From: Streptomyces globisporus
Lineage (GTDB): Bacteria; Actinomycetota; Actinomycetes; Streptomycetales; Streptomycetaceae
DNA length: 64,000 nt
Direction: 5' to 3'
NCBI GenBank assembly: GCA_014649555.1
Contig: BMTG01000006.1
Location: 370,456-434,455, forward strand
Shown here: positions 25,457 to 34,441 of the stretch, piece by piece
Numbering within the stretch: position 1 is the stretch's first letter
Layout of the letters: the number at the start of each line of letters is the position of its first letter
Notes under the pieces: model-generated
What the model saw: the letters and a program-made list of their open reading frames with translations, nothing else
What the model was told of the DNA's origin: nothing
The model's database searches: none
Program-made: the position numbers and the translations under genes

Positions 25457-27046
25457 AATGGCGGTGAACTCCCCTTGTGGATCAGCCTCGTTGATGACCG
25501 TTCCACCGTCGCCCGCCGCCCCCGGACGCAGCTGCCCCCGAACGTCGCGAGCCGGTACGACGGAGGTCGCGCCGCACGGCCCCGCGCCCCGGGCACCGTT
25601 CCCCGCCCCGTGTCCCCCGAGGTGCCCCGCCCGGCCCTCCGCCCCGCTTCCCGCCCTGCTCTCCTCCCCGTACGGCAGCATCCCCGCGATCCGGAAGCCG
25701 CCGTCCCCGGTGGGCCCGGTGTGCACCATGCCGCCGACCCGGCCGACCCGCTCGCGCAGCCCTTTCAACCCCTGGCCGCCGCTGATCACCGGCGGCACCT
25801 CGGGCGCTCCGCCCGGCACGGGCCCGTTGGTGACCTCCACGACCAGGCTGTCCGGTTCGTACCTCAGGGCAAGACGTATCGGGGCGCCCGGCGCGTGCTT
25901 GTGGGCGTTGGTCAGCCCCTCCTGGACGATGCGGTACGCCTCGTGGTCGGCGGCGGGCGCCAACGGACGCCGGACACCGCTCCGGTCCAGCGACACCGCC
26001 GTACCCGCGCCCCGGGACGACTCGACCAGGCCGTCGATGGCGGCGGTGGTACGGGGCGCGTACGGCACCGAGTCGCCGCCGCCCACCGGCTGCCCCTGGT
26101 GTTCCCCGTACCCCCGGTAGGCAAGCTCCCCCTGATTCCCCTGGTGAGACTGATGCCCCTGATACTGCTGCTCGTTCTGTCGCTCCCGATACTCCGCCTC
26201 GTCGTGGAGCACCCCCACCGCCGCCCGCAACTCCGCCATCGCGGTGACGGAGGCGCCCCGGAGGATTCGTACGGCCTCCCGCTGGCTCCCGGTCAGCTCC
26301 GGGTCGACCTGGAGGGCGCCCGCGTGCACGGAGATCAGGGCGAGCTGATGGCCGAGGCTGTCGTGCATGTCATGGGCGATGCGGTTGCGCTCCAGCAACC
26401 GCGCCTCACGGGCCACCATCGCCTGCTCGCGCTTGAGCTGCTGATTGTTCTGCCACAACGCGCCGAGCAGTCGCCGCCGCTGGTCCCGGTAGCGGCCGAC
26501 AAGGGCCGGCACCACGGCCAGGGTCAGGAAGGTCACGACGTTCCACCCGAGGGTGACGGGCAGCACGGGCGCGGCCCCCGAGGTGATGTCGTGGTACAGG
26601 CCCGGGACGGTGTGGAGCACACACGCGGCCCCGAACGCGGCGGCCACCCGCCAGGGTTCCGTGATCCGCCGCCCCGCCGACCAGGCGGCGCAGACCAGCA
26701 GCACGGAGGCCATGACGCTCCACCCCCCGGCCAGCGGGGCGGAGAGGATGAGGACGGTCGCGGGCAGCGTGTGGCGTGCGGGCGCCAACAGGGCCATCGC
26801 CCCGGCGAGGAGGACTGTCCGCGCGTCGAGCGTGCCCACCCACGCGCCGAAGCCCGTGGCGAGACCGGCGAGGGTGACGGCGAGCACCGCCTCCCCGACG
26901 ATACGGGCGGGGCTCCAGAGCACACCGCCGCTCAACCGCCGCCGGAGGCCCCGAACGGCGAGCCCGGCGGAACGCACCCGTCGATCTCCCGCATCCCTAC
27001 CCGCCCTCACATCCACATCCACATCCACTTCCCTGTCCGCATACAC
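25088..27046 (-). CDS. Sensor histidine kinase (NarX/DesK type) fused in frame to a small membrane domain
   Basis: GTG 27046 begins a 652-codon frame. Residues about 30-170 hold four to six transmembrane helices. The phospho-acceptor His is in RNRIAHDMHDSLGHQLALIS (HisKA_3), and the ATPase N-box is in AYRIVQEGLTNAHKHAPG with a later GGQGLKGLRERV. A Gln/Gly-rich insert (about residues 330-350) separates dimerisation and ATPase domains. After the kinase a Gly/Ala-rich 70-residue tail continues without a stop into the MSTRKNVAIG membrane module. Starts further downstream among GTG repeats near 27025 are possible. It pairs with the adjacent NarL-type regulator. Confidence 0.8.
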   Translation of the reverse strand: MYADREVDVDVDVRAGRDAGDRRVRSAGLAVRGLRRRLSGGVLWSPARIVGEAVLAVTLAGLATGFGAWVGTLDARTVLLAGAMALLAPARHTLPATVLILSAPLAGGWSVMASVLLVCAAWSAGRRITEPWRVAAAFGAACVLHTVPGLYHDITSGAAPVLPVTLGWNVVTFLTLAVVPALVGRYRDQRRRLLGALWQNNQQLKREQAMVAREARLLERNRIAHDMHDSLGHQLALISVHAGALQVDPELTGSQREAVRILRGASVTAMAELRAAVGVLHDEAEYRERQNEQQYQGHQSHQGNQGELAYRGYGEHQGQPVGGGDSVPYAPRTTAAIDGLVESSRGAGTAVSLDRSGVRRPLAPAADHEAYRIVQEGLTNAHKHAPGAPIRLALRYEPDSLVVEVTNGPVPGGAPEVPPVISGGQGLKGLRERVGRVGGMVHTGPTGDGGFRIAGMLPYGEESRAGSGAEGRAGHLGGHGAGNGARGAGPCGATSVVPARDVRGQLRPGAAGDGGTVINEADPQGEFTAIMSTRKNVAIGCAVTAVVLVAGVIGLAVWGVGVMTEEVKKAEISPSVYEEAKVGDAEADIRATLPNEDSWLTSDLADQGPELPEGATCRHFSSEDDQGVDFLTVFRFCFRDGKLVSKVTYKAT

Positions 27047-27227
27047 CGGACCGACGGTAGGACCCCCGGAAGAACGCGTGCATCGGCCGAGCGTCGTGCC
27101 ACCGTACGACGAAAGTTGACACCTTTCGTCGCCCGGGATCGCGACTTCCGGAGACTGCGCCGGGCCGGTCGCACGGCCGACGATGGACGGACCGAAACGG
27201 GGCCACGGGGACAACGGGAGATGCCAC

Positions 27228-27920
27228 ATGGACAGCACGGGCACGGAGTCGAGTGCAGGAACGGGCGCGGAGAAGGGCAAGGCCGCCGTCAGCCTCACCA
27301 AGGCCACCCCGGCCCCCACCACCGCGGAAGCACCGGACATCCAGTCCCACGACACCTTCGTCATCAAGAAGAAGCTGAGCCTCACGGCCGGCGAGTACGT
27401 GGTGAGCGTGGCCCGGCCGGACGGCTCCGAGGGCGAGCCCGTCGCCTACGCACGCGAGAAGCGGCTGTCGCTCAGGGGACAGGTGACCGTCTATACGGAC
27501 GCGTCCAGGAAGTCCGTTCTCGCCGCCTTCAAGGGCCGCGACCACGAAGTGGGCTACATGTACGACGTCCGGGATGCTTCGGGCCAGTCCTTCGGGTCCT
27601 TCTACGAGGACGCGGGCGGGTCTTTCCTCCGCAGGACATGGCAGGTGCGCCAGCCGGGAACGATGAAGCTGACCGGCCGCGAGCGCAGCCGGGTGGTGGC
27701 CTTCGTCCGGTTCGTCTGGGAGTTCGTGCCGTATCTCGAATACGTGCCGTTCATCTGGCCGTACCGCTTCGAGTACACCGAGAGCGGCAAGCCGCTGATG
27801 ACCGTCACCAAGAAGCTGGGGCTGCACACCCGGTACGTACTCGAGATCCTCGCGCCCGACATCGACCGCCGCCTGGCCATCGCCCACACGCTGGCCCTGG
27901 ACGCCCTGGAAGTGGACTGA
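27228..27920 (+). CDS. LURP-one/tubby-like beta-barrel protein
   Basis: A 230-residue protein with a disordered N-terminus (residues 1-40, Thr/Ala/Pro-rich). A LURP-one/scramblase-like fold then begins at FVIKKKLSLTAGEYVVS. Repeated strand pairs include YAREKRLSLRGQVTVY and VLAAFKGRDHEVGYMYDVRD, and a hydrophobic C-terminal helix (LAIAHTLALDALEVD) is typical of this fold. ATG 27228 has GGGAG nine bases upstream. It is divergent from the kinase gene. Its biochemical role is unknown. Confidence 0.65.
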   Translation: MDSTGTESSAGTGAEKGKAAVSLTKATPAPTTAEAPDIQSHDTFVIKKKLSLTAGEYVVSVARPDGSEGEPVAYAREKRLSLRGQVTVYTDASRKSVLAAFKGRDHEVGYMYDVRDASGQSFGSFYEDAGGSFLRRTWQVRQPGTMKLTGRERSRVVAFVRFVWEFVPYLEYVPFIWPYRFEYTESGKPLMTVTKKLGLHTRYVLEILAPDIDRRLAIAHTLALDALEVD

Positions 27921-28196
27921 CACGTACATCACGCGCGTTACGTCCATACAAGCCAGGTCCGCCACGTATCACCGTTGGGCGTCGCGTGGCCGACAGGCCA
28001 CCGAGTCACATGCCGGCCGGATGAGCGAGCAAGGGCTGCGCGAACCCGGCCTCGGTACTGGTGGGCTCGCATATTCAACTGTCGCGAATATTGTTGCCAA
28101 AGCGTCGGTGCGGTCACTGTGTGTTGGGGTGCCGCAGGTCATGATCTGTGCTGGCAGCCCCTCGCGTTCTGGCCGCTGGTGGACAACCTGCCCTCA

Positions 28197-28381
28197 TGCC
28201 GCTGAACGTTCCCAAAGAGATCAAGCGTGTGAACAAGCAGGGCCTTGTCGAGCTGAGTTCGAAGCGCGAGCATCTCAACCTCGACAGGGGACGTGGACCT
28301 GGATGGCTGGATCAGTACCTGGCCGACGATGTGACGGGGTCTCTGCGAGCGATCCTTCTTGAGCGCCTTCCCAAGCCCTGA
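28197..28381 (+). CDS. Short unrecognised reading frame
   Basis: About 60 codons from ATG 28197 (PLNVPKEIKRVNKQGLVELS) ending at ERLPKP. Codon bias is weaker than in neighbouring genes and no ribosome site is clear. It directly precedes the pentapeptide-repeat remnant and could be another decayed fragment. Confidence 0.25.
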
Positions 28382-28439
28382 TATCGCTGCCTCGTCCTGA
28401 TCAAGCGGGCCGACCGGGAAGCCGAGCAATTCCTGCTCG

Positions 28440-28893
28440 ACGTGCCGGGCGACTCTACGACGGCACGGCGTTCACCGGCGGCATGGTGTCCTTCGACCAC
28501 ACGGTGTTCTCCAGCAACCATGTGTCCTTTATCGGTGCGGAATTCTCTGCCGGCTATGTGCCCTTCCACAGCGCGGCGTTTACCAGCGGCACGGTGTCCT
28601 TCGAAAGCGCGACGTTCTCTGGCAAACGCGTATCTCTCGGCGACCTGCAAAACCTTGGCGATCTGCGGCTTCCCGGCCACAGCCGAAGTCTTGGCGACCT
28701 GCGGCTTCCCGGTCGCACCCGAACCCTCGGCGACCTGCAACTCTCCGAGACCCCCGCGTTCTTCGGCGGCGCGACGCTTACCGGCGGAGCGCTGAACTTC
28801 GGGGGCGCCAGTGGGCCGGCTCCGGATGGACTGCTGGACGCCGTTGGCAGTCCTGTGCCACCGACGGTGACCCTGCCAGCGACGTGGCGATGA
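28440..28893 (+). pseudogene. Pentapeptide-repeat protein remnant
   Basis: The frame reads YDGTAFTGGMVSFDHTVFSS and continues with A(D/N)LxF-like five-residue periodicity (FSAGYVPFHSAAFTSGTVSF), then a run of LGDLRLPG repeats. This matches the C-terminal repeat part of the large Streptomyces pentapeptide-repeat proteins. The long helical N-terminal domain is missing and there is no plausible start, so it is called a 5'-truncated pseudogene. Confidence 0.6.
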
Positions 28894-29120
28894 GACCTAC
28901 ATCGGGCTTGTAGCTGAGGTGCTGAGCGGGACGGGACGACACGGCACGCTGAACGTCGTACGTGCCCGCTGACCACGCATCACCCCACCCGGCCGCCCCG
29001 GGGCCTGACAGAGCGCAGCGACGGGGCGCAGCGGGTGTGTGCGAGGCCCTACGGAGGCACGCTGCCCGTCCTTCCTCCGCGGGGGAGAAGGGACGGGCAG
29101 CGGCGTGTTCGTGCTCTCGC

Positions 29121-29600
29121 TCAGGTAGACGGCAGGCAGTGGTCGGGGCAGGAACCGGACATATTCTTGAACGCTGCCCTGGTCTCTGATCCGGCGATTC
29201 CGTCGAGATGTCCGTTGTATCCGAAGTAGTAGAGGTACCTCTGCAAGGCCGTCACCGTATTGGGCCCGACGATCCCGTCGATGCTGTCCTTGTAGCTGTA
29301 CTTCTTCTTGAGGAAGCGCTGCATCGCCTTCCAGCTGTTGGTGCCGAGCTGCCCGTCGACCGCGTCGTTGTAGCCCCAGCGGGCCTTCAGCGCACGCTGC
29401 ACGTTCTTGGCCTGTGCGCGGCTCAGGCCGAGGTTGTTCACCGCGGCGACGGAGACGTCCTGGGTGCTCGCCGCGGTTTCGGCGGCCTGCGGGGACGCCG
29501 CGAAGCTGGTACCCGCGCCCGCCACCGTTGCGGCGGTGAGGCCGACGGTGGCGCCGGTGGTGAGGCTGATGACGGTCCTCGTCAATGCGTTCGGTCGCAT
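29121..29600 (-). CDS. Secreted peptidoglycan-binding-domain protein
   Basis: A 159-residue exported protein. The signal peptide is LTTGATVGLTAATVAGAG...FAA. A first helix follows (VNNLGLSRAQAKNVQRALKA), then two PG_binding_1-like repeats (GYNDAVDGQLGTNSWKAMQ and SYKDSIDGIVGPNTVTALQ) and a third partial one (GYNGHLDGIAGSETRAAF). The repeats share a D-G-x-x-G signature. Two cysteines lie near the C-terminus. ATG 29600 has GGGAAAG upstream. There is no catalytic domain, so it probably anchors to or senses the wall. Confidence 0.8.
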   Translation of the reverse strand: MRPNALTRTVISLTTGATVGLTAATVAGAGTSFAASPQAAETAASTQDVSVAAVNNLGLSRAQAKNVQRALKARWGYNDAVDGQLGTNSWKAMQRFLKKKYSYKDSIDGIVGPNTVTALQRYLYYFGYNGHLDGIAGSETRAAFKNMSGSCPDHCLPST

Positions 29601-30218
29601 GCTTTCCCTTGGGTCGTGGGGCGGCACCTGCCGTGCCGCCGGCTTGCGACATCAGAGTGCGGGGCGGGCAGCGAGGGGGCCACGGTTGCTGCGGAAAGGA
29701 CCTCCTCGTGGGACGTCTCAGCCGCTGACCTGCGGTACCGCCGTCCGCTTCGGCGGTATGGCGGGACAGTGGGACGAGCGCCGTCCGATTTCCGTACGGG
29801 CGCGGGAGCCATGTTCGGGTGCAGTCCGTGGATACTTGCGGTTCTTATCCCGCGAGCGCGACTACGTGCTCCACCGTGCCCGCTCGCCGGTTGCCGTCCT
29901 GAGACCACCGAGGCCCATGGCCCGGGGACTGGTTCATGACCGACGGCGTAGCCGACTGGACGCTGTACCTTCCCGTGTACCGCGCTTCCGCCGTGACTGG
30001 CACCGTCATGGCGGAGGCGCGGGCCTCTGTCTTGCGCCGCCGGTGGCGGACGGCTCTGGCCGCGCTCGGCGGAGCCGGACCGCCCGGGTGCAGGGGAAAG
30101 GGTCGGGCCCCCTGGCAGCGTGGCCGTATCGGGGGCCCTGGGCCGGGGCCGCCCCCGGGGGGGGGGCTTCGCCGTCCCGACCTGAGCGCCGGGGTTCCCC
30201 GCGGCCTGAGATCCGAAC
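29601..30218. other. Intergenic region, no confident gene
   Basis: It contains the leader of the peptidoglycan-binding gene. Several overlapping frames on both strands lack good starts, and a long G-run near 30162. Nothing was recognised. Confidence 0.4.
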
Positions 30219-30253
30219 AGCCCTGGTCACGTCACTGCGACGTGACCAGGGCT
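30219..30253. terminator. Perfect 15-bp hairpin, probable terminator
   Basis: Arm AGCCCTGGTCACGTC (30219-30233), 5-base loop, exact complement to 30253. It lies 25 bases past the stop of the minus-strand gene at 30278, so it most likely ends that transcript. Confidence 0.65.
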
Positions 30254-30277
30254 GCGTCGTCGGTCATACATGGGCGC

Positions 30278-30583
30278 TCATGTGGTTGTGTGGTCGCGGA
30301 GTGCGTCGGAGAGGGACGCGGCGGTCTTGGAGTGCGGCGGGGTGCCGGTCACGGAGAGCAGGAGCACGACGGGGCGGTGCAGGGGTCCGGCCAGGACGAG
30401 TCGGCGGTCCGCCGCGTGGTGGCGACGGCGTGTGAGGAGGACGGAGTCGAGGAACGAGCGGTCACCGAAGGCCCGGACGGCGCGCCCCCGGGTCCGACTG
30501 AGCTTCTCGTAGCCCCGGTCCGCAGGCGTCCGGCCGGCCGGCCGGGGTAGACGCCTGACCGGCCCGCCCATCGGCGCGGCCAA
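30278..30583 (-). CDS. Unrecognised small protein
   Basis: Up to 101 residues. The conserved-looking core is GYEKLSRTRGRAVRAFGDR, then LTRRRHHAADRRLVLAGPLH. Third codon positions are nearly all G/C in this frame, which supports real coding; the antisense frames do not show this. The start is uncertain: ATG 30583 or 30571, or a downstream codon. A terminator-like hairpin lies just past its stop. It is divergent from the acetolactate synthase gene. No family was recognised. Confidence 0.45.
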   Translation of the reverse strand: MAAPMGGPVRRLPRPAGRTPADRGYEKLSRTRGRAVRAFGDRSFLDSVLLTRRRHHAADRRLVLAGPLHRPVVLLLSVTGTPPHSKTAASLSDALRDHTTT

Positions 30584-30607
30584 AACTCAGGAGAGGACAC
30601 GATCAGC

Positions 30608-32293
30608 GTGAGCGACGCCGAGCACCGGAAGCAGACTCCCGACGGAGCGGCCGAACTCCTGGTTCGCTGCCTGGAGAACGAGGGCGTCGAGGTGGTGTTC
30701 GGCGTACCCGGCGAGGAGAACATCCGTTTCACCAACGCCCTCGCCCGCTCGGAGAGGATCCGCTACGTCCTCACCCGGCACGAGCAGGCCGCGTCGTTCA
30801 TGGCGGAGATGCACGGCCGGCTCACCGGCTCGGCGGGTGTGATGTCCGCGACGCTGGGGCCCGGCGCGATCAACCTGATGCTGGGCGTCGCCGACGCCAT
30901 GACGAACAGCACGCCCGTTGTCGCGATCACCGCGCAGGTCGGCAAGGAGCGCAACTACAAGGAGTCCCACCAGTTCGTGGACCTGGTGAGCATGTTCGCC
31001 CCGGTCACGAAGTGGTCGGCTGAGGTCCCGGCTACCCGTGCCATCCCCGAGATGGTGCGGCGCGCGTTCAAGACCGCGGAGTCCGAGCGGCCCGGCGCGG
31101 TCTACATCGCCGTGCCCGAGGACGTCGATGAGGCGACGGACGGCTCGGACCTGCGCCCGCTGCGCAGGAACGTCGTGCAGCCCGAGGCACCGTCCCCGAA
31201 GCAGATCAAGCGGGCGGCGGAGCTGCTGCGGGAGGCCCGCCGGCCGGTGATCCTCGCCGGACACGGCGCGGCACGCGGCGGCGCCGAGGAGTCGCTGGCG
31301 GCGTTCGCCACCGCACTCGACGTGTCGACGGCGACCACCTTCCACGGCAAGGGTGTCCTGCCCGACGACCACCCGTGCGCGACCGGCACGTTCGGCTTCA
31401 TGCGGCGCGACTACACCAACTTCGGGTTCGAGGAGGCAGACGTCGTCATCGCCGTCGGCTACGAGCTGCAGGAGTTCGACCCGTCCCGGATAAACCCGGA
31501 CGGTGACAAGAAGATCGTCCACATCCACCGCGTCCCGGCGGAGGTGGACGACAGCTACTCGGTCGACGTCGGCATCATCGGCGACATCTCCGCCTCCCTC
31601 GACGCCCTCGCCACCGAACTCGACGGCCTGCGCTGGACCATCGACGACGAGGACACCACGGCCACCCGCACGCTGCTGTCCAAGGAACTCGAGCAGGGCG
31701 CCGCGGACGAGCGCTACCCGCTCGCCCCGCAGCGCGTCATCGCCGACACCCGTGCCGCGCTCGGTCGCGACGACATCGTGCTGGTCGACACCGGCGCGCT
31801 GAAGATGTGGATGGCCCGGCTCTACCCGACGTACGCGCCGAACACCTGCCTCATCTCCAACGGCTTGTCCACCATGGGCTTCTCGCTGCCCGGCGCGCTC
31901 GCGGTTCAGCTCGCCAGGCCGCAGACGAAGGTGCTGGCGGCGGTCGGCGACGGCTCGTTCCTCATGCACTCCCAGGAGATCGAGACGGCGGTACGCGAGA
32001 ACATCCCGCTGACCGTTCTGATCTGGGAGGACAACGGCTACGGGCTCATCAAGTGGAAGATGGACCTGGAGGTCGGGGAACACTCCAACACCGACTTCGG
32101 CAACCCGGACATCGTCCAGTACGCCCGCAGCTTCGGCGCGAAGGGTTACCACATCGAGTCCGCCGGGGACCTGCTGCCGACGCTCCGTGAGGCACTGGCG
32201 GACCCGGGCGTGTCGATCATCAACTGCCCGGTGGACTACGCCGAGAACATGAACCTCATCGAGCACCTCGGGCACCTCGACTCGGCGCTCTGA
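30608..32293 (+). CDS. Acetolactate synthase large subunit, catabolic (AlsS-like) type
   Basis: A 561-residue ThDP enzyme condensing two pyruvates to 2-acetolactate. The catalytic Glu for ThDP activation is in LTRHEQAASFMAEMHGRLTG. The central nucleotide-fold domain follows, and the ThDP/Mg motif runs from GDGSFLMHSQEIETAV to EDNGYGLIKWK. The NGYGLIKWK sequence resembles catabolic AlsS more than the FAD-dependent anabolic IlvB, and no small subunit (ilvN) follows. GTG 30608 has AGGAGAGG about 11 bases upstream. A hairpin follows the stop. Its partner may be the next gene. Confidence 0.85.
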   Translation: MSDAEHRKQTPDGAAELLVRCLENEGVEVVFGVPGEENIRFTNALARSERIRYVLTRHEQAASFMAEMHGRLTGSAGVMSATLGPGAINLMLGVADAMTNSTPVVAITAQVGKERNYKESHQFVDLVSMFAPVTKWSAEVPATRAIPEMVRRAFKTAESERPGAVYIAVPEDVDEATDGSDLRPLRRNVVQPEAPSPKQIKRAAELLREARRPVILAGHGAARGGAEESLAAFATALDVSTATTFHGKGVLPDDHPCATGTFGFMRRDYTNFGFEEADVVIAVGYELQEFDPSRINPDGDKKIVHIHRVPAEVDDSYSVDVGIIGDISASLDALATELDGLRWTIDDEDTTATRTLLSKELEQGAADERYPLAPQRVIADTRAALGRDDIVLVDTGALKMWMARLYPTYAPNTCLISNGLSTMGFSLPGALAVQLARPQTKVLAAVGDGSFLMHSQEIETAVRENIPLTVLIWEDNGYGLIKWKMDLEVGEHSNTDFGNPDIVQYARSFGAKGYHIESAGDLLPTLREALADPGVSIINCPVDYAENMNLIEHLGHLDSAL

Positions 32294-32304
32294 CCCGCCC
32301 GCGG

Positions 32305-32334
32305 CGCGGCCCGCCCCCCCCCGTGCGGGCCGCG
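32305..32334 (+). terminator. Hairpin after the acetolactate synthase gene
   Basis: Arms CGCGGCCCGC and GCGGGCCGCG flank a C-rich loop, 12 bases after the stop codon. Probable terminator, which would separate the two genes transcriptionally. Confidence 0.55.
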
Positions 32335-32450
32335 CGGCGACCCTCCCGCAGGGGCGGTGCCCCCGGGTCTGCGGCATCGCGTGGCATTTCCGCGGCACGG
32401 GGTACATGGCCACCGTGAGGTCCGGCCAGTCGGGGAGAGGAACTTTTGTT

Positions 32451-33965
32451 ATGCGTGCTCGGAGCATAGGTGCGGCAGCCGCCACGGGGTTGGCGCTGGT
32501 GGCCGCCCGCGACCTCGTGCAGAAGAAGCACGCGCTGCTGAGGAACTTCCCCCTGGTGGGACACGCCAGGTACGTGCTGGAGACGATCGGCCCCGAGCTA
32601 CGGCAGTACATCGTGACGTCCAACGACGAGGAGCGTCCCTTCAGCCGTGACCAGCGCAGCTGGATCTACGCGTCGGCGAAGGGGGAGAACAACTACTTCG
32701 GGTTCGGCACCGACAACGACGTCGAGCACGTGCAGGGTCATGCATACGTGAAGCAGCGTACGTTCGCCGGTGCGCTGCCCGATCTGAGCGACCCCCAGGC
32801 GGCATTGCCCTCGGCCAAGGTGCTCGGCGGACCGCGCGGCCGAGCGAAGGTGTTCCGCCCGGCGAGCGTCATCAACATCTCGGCGATGAGCTTCGGCTCG
32901 CTGTCCGGCGCGGCCGTCACGGCGCTCAACAAGGGCGCGGCGCTGGCCGGGACGATGCAGAACACCGGCGAGGGCGGCCTGTCGCCCTACCACCTCAACG
33001 GCGGGGACCTTGTCCTCCAGATCGGTACGTCGTACTTCGGCTGCCGCAACGAGGACGGGACGTTCAACCTCGACAAGCTCAAGTCCATGGTCGCGGGCGC
33101 GCCCGTCAAGGCGATCGAGATCAAGCTCTCGCAGGGCGCGAAGCCGGGGCTCGGCGGCATGCTGCCGGGTGCAAAGGTGACCGACGAGATTGCCGGCATC
33201 CGCGACATTCCCGCAGGCAAGGACTGCGCTTCGCCGTCGCGGCACACCGCGTTCCACGACGTGGACTCGATGCTCGACTTCGTGGAACTGTTGGCCACGG
33301 AGACCGGATTGCCGGTCGGGATCAAGAGCGCCATCGGGGAGCTGGACTTCTGGGAGGAACTCGCCACCCTGATGGAGCGGGGCGAGCGAGGGGTCGACTT
33401 CGTGACCGTCGACGGTGGCGAGGGCGGCACCGGGGCGGCTCCCCTGATCTTCGCCGACTCGGTGTCCCTGCCATTCCGCATGGGCTTCTCCCGCGTCTAC
33501 GGCGTGTTCGCCGAGCGGGACCTGACCGACGACATCACCTTCATCGGCTCCGGCAAACTCGGCCTGCCCGAGAACGCCGTCGTCGCCTTCGCCCTCGGCG
33601 TCGACATGATCAACGTGGGCCGTGAGGCGATGCTGTCCATCGGCTGCATCCAGGCCCAGAAGTGCCACACCGACAAGTGCCCCACCGGCATCGCCACCCA
33701 GGACCCGTGGCTGGCGCGCGGCATCGACGCGCCCTCGAAGGGCATCCGGGCCGCGATGTACCTGCGCACCCTGCGCAGGGAGTTGCTGAAGGTCTCGGGC
33801 GCCGTCGGTGTCCCCCACCCGTCGCTCATCACCCCCACCGACATAGACATCCTGAACGGCGACTACGACGCCCGCAGCCTGGGGAGTGTCTACGGCTACA
33901 AGGATGGCTGGGGCTCGCTCGGCCCGGAGCTCGCCCATGAGATCGCCGAACTGCTCACCACCTGA
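32451..33965 (+). CDS. FMN-binding glutamate-synthase-family protein
   Basis: A 504-residue stand-alone homologue of the central glutamate-synthase domain. An N-terminal hydrophobic segment (SIGAAAATGLALVAA) may anchor it in the membrane. FMN-barrel motifs are in SAMSFGSLSGAAVTALN and VTVDGGEGGTGAAPLIFAD. Cysteines for an iron-sulfur cluster lie in SIGCIQAQKCHTDKCPTGIA. There is no glutaminase domain, so it is not a classical GOGAT; such proteins may act as oxidoreductases with unknown substrates. ATG 32451 is preferred with GGGGAGAGG upstream. Confidence 0.82.
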   Translation: MRARSIGAAAATGLALVAARDLVQKKHALLRNFPLVGHARYVLETIGPELRQYIVTSNDEERPFSRDQRSWIYASAKGENNYFGFGTDNDVEHVQGHAYVKQRTFAGALPDLSDPQAALPSAKVLGGPRGRAKVFRPASVINISAMSFGSLSGAAVTALNKGAALAGTMQNTGEGGLSPYHLNGGDLVLQIGTSYFGCRNEDGTFNLDKLKSMVAGAPVKAIEIKLSQGAKPGLGGMLPGAKVTDEIAGIRDIPAGKDCASPSRHTAFHDVDSMLDFVELLATETGLPVGIKSAIGELDFWEELATLMERGERGVDFVTVDGGEGGTGAAPLIFADSVSLPFRMGFSRVYGVFAERDLTDDITFIGSGKLGLPENAVVAFALGVDMINVGREAMLSIGCIQAQKCHTDKCPTGIATQDPWLARGIDAPSKGIRAAMYLRTLRRELLKVSGAVGVPHPSLITPTDIDILNGDYDARSLGSVYGYKDGWGSLGPELAHEIAELLTT

Positions 33966-34441
33966 GCCGGTACTCGGCCACCTGTCTTCAACCGTCATGC
34001 CCTGCGCAGCACGCCCACCGAGTGAACGGTGGTGCGCACCGGATGGACTCGGTGCGCACCGCGATACGGAGTGCACCGCGCGCGCGAGCACCAGGTGCCC
34101 ATCGCACATCGCCTCCAGGGTGTCGGCGGTGTCCGGGTGCTCGGGTCCGGGATCACGTTCACCGTGAACCGGATGATGCTGCGGGCGATGCCCGGCGCCG
34201 CCGTGACGGGGAGTCCCGCGCCCGGTCCCGCAGCGCGCACCACCGGCAGGCCGCTCTTGCACCGGGGTTGGGGGTGGGTGGTGCAGGGTGTGGACGGGTA
34301 GGAGGCGGGCATCGTGCTCTGTGGCGAGGGGGCTCGATTACGGCGTTGGCAGGCAGCGCCGTTCCGGTTCCCGGCCGTCGGTGTTCCTCAGCTCAGGCAA
34401 GTTTGCTACGGGTGAGGCGTCGGACGAGCTAGCCTCCGGGC
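33966..34441. other. Gap with probable decayed coding sequence
   Basis: A minus-strand reading with very high G/C at third positions (GLPVVRAAGPGAGLPVTAAP, IARSIIRFTVNVIPDP) spans about 34270-34130, but it changes frame and has no good start. It is likely a gene remnant of unknown family. Confidence 0.35.

Noticed and set aside
30519-30560. Inverted repeat GGCGTC...GACGCC around a CCGG-repeat core upstream of the acetolactate synthase gene
   Set aside because: The arms are short with a long G+C-only loop; it can arise by chance in this composition, and no regulator is suggested.
30587-32623. A 678-codon minus-strand frame over the acetolactate synthase
   Set aside because: Antisense shadow; no motif, and the plus-strand protein has complete ThDP motifs.
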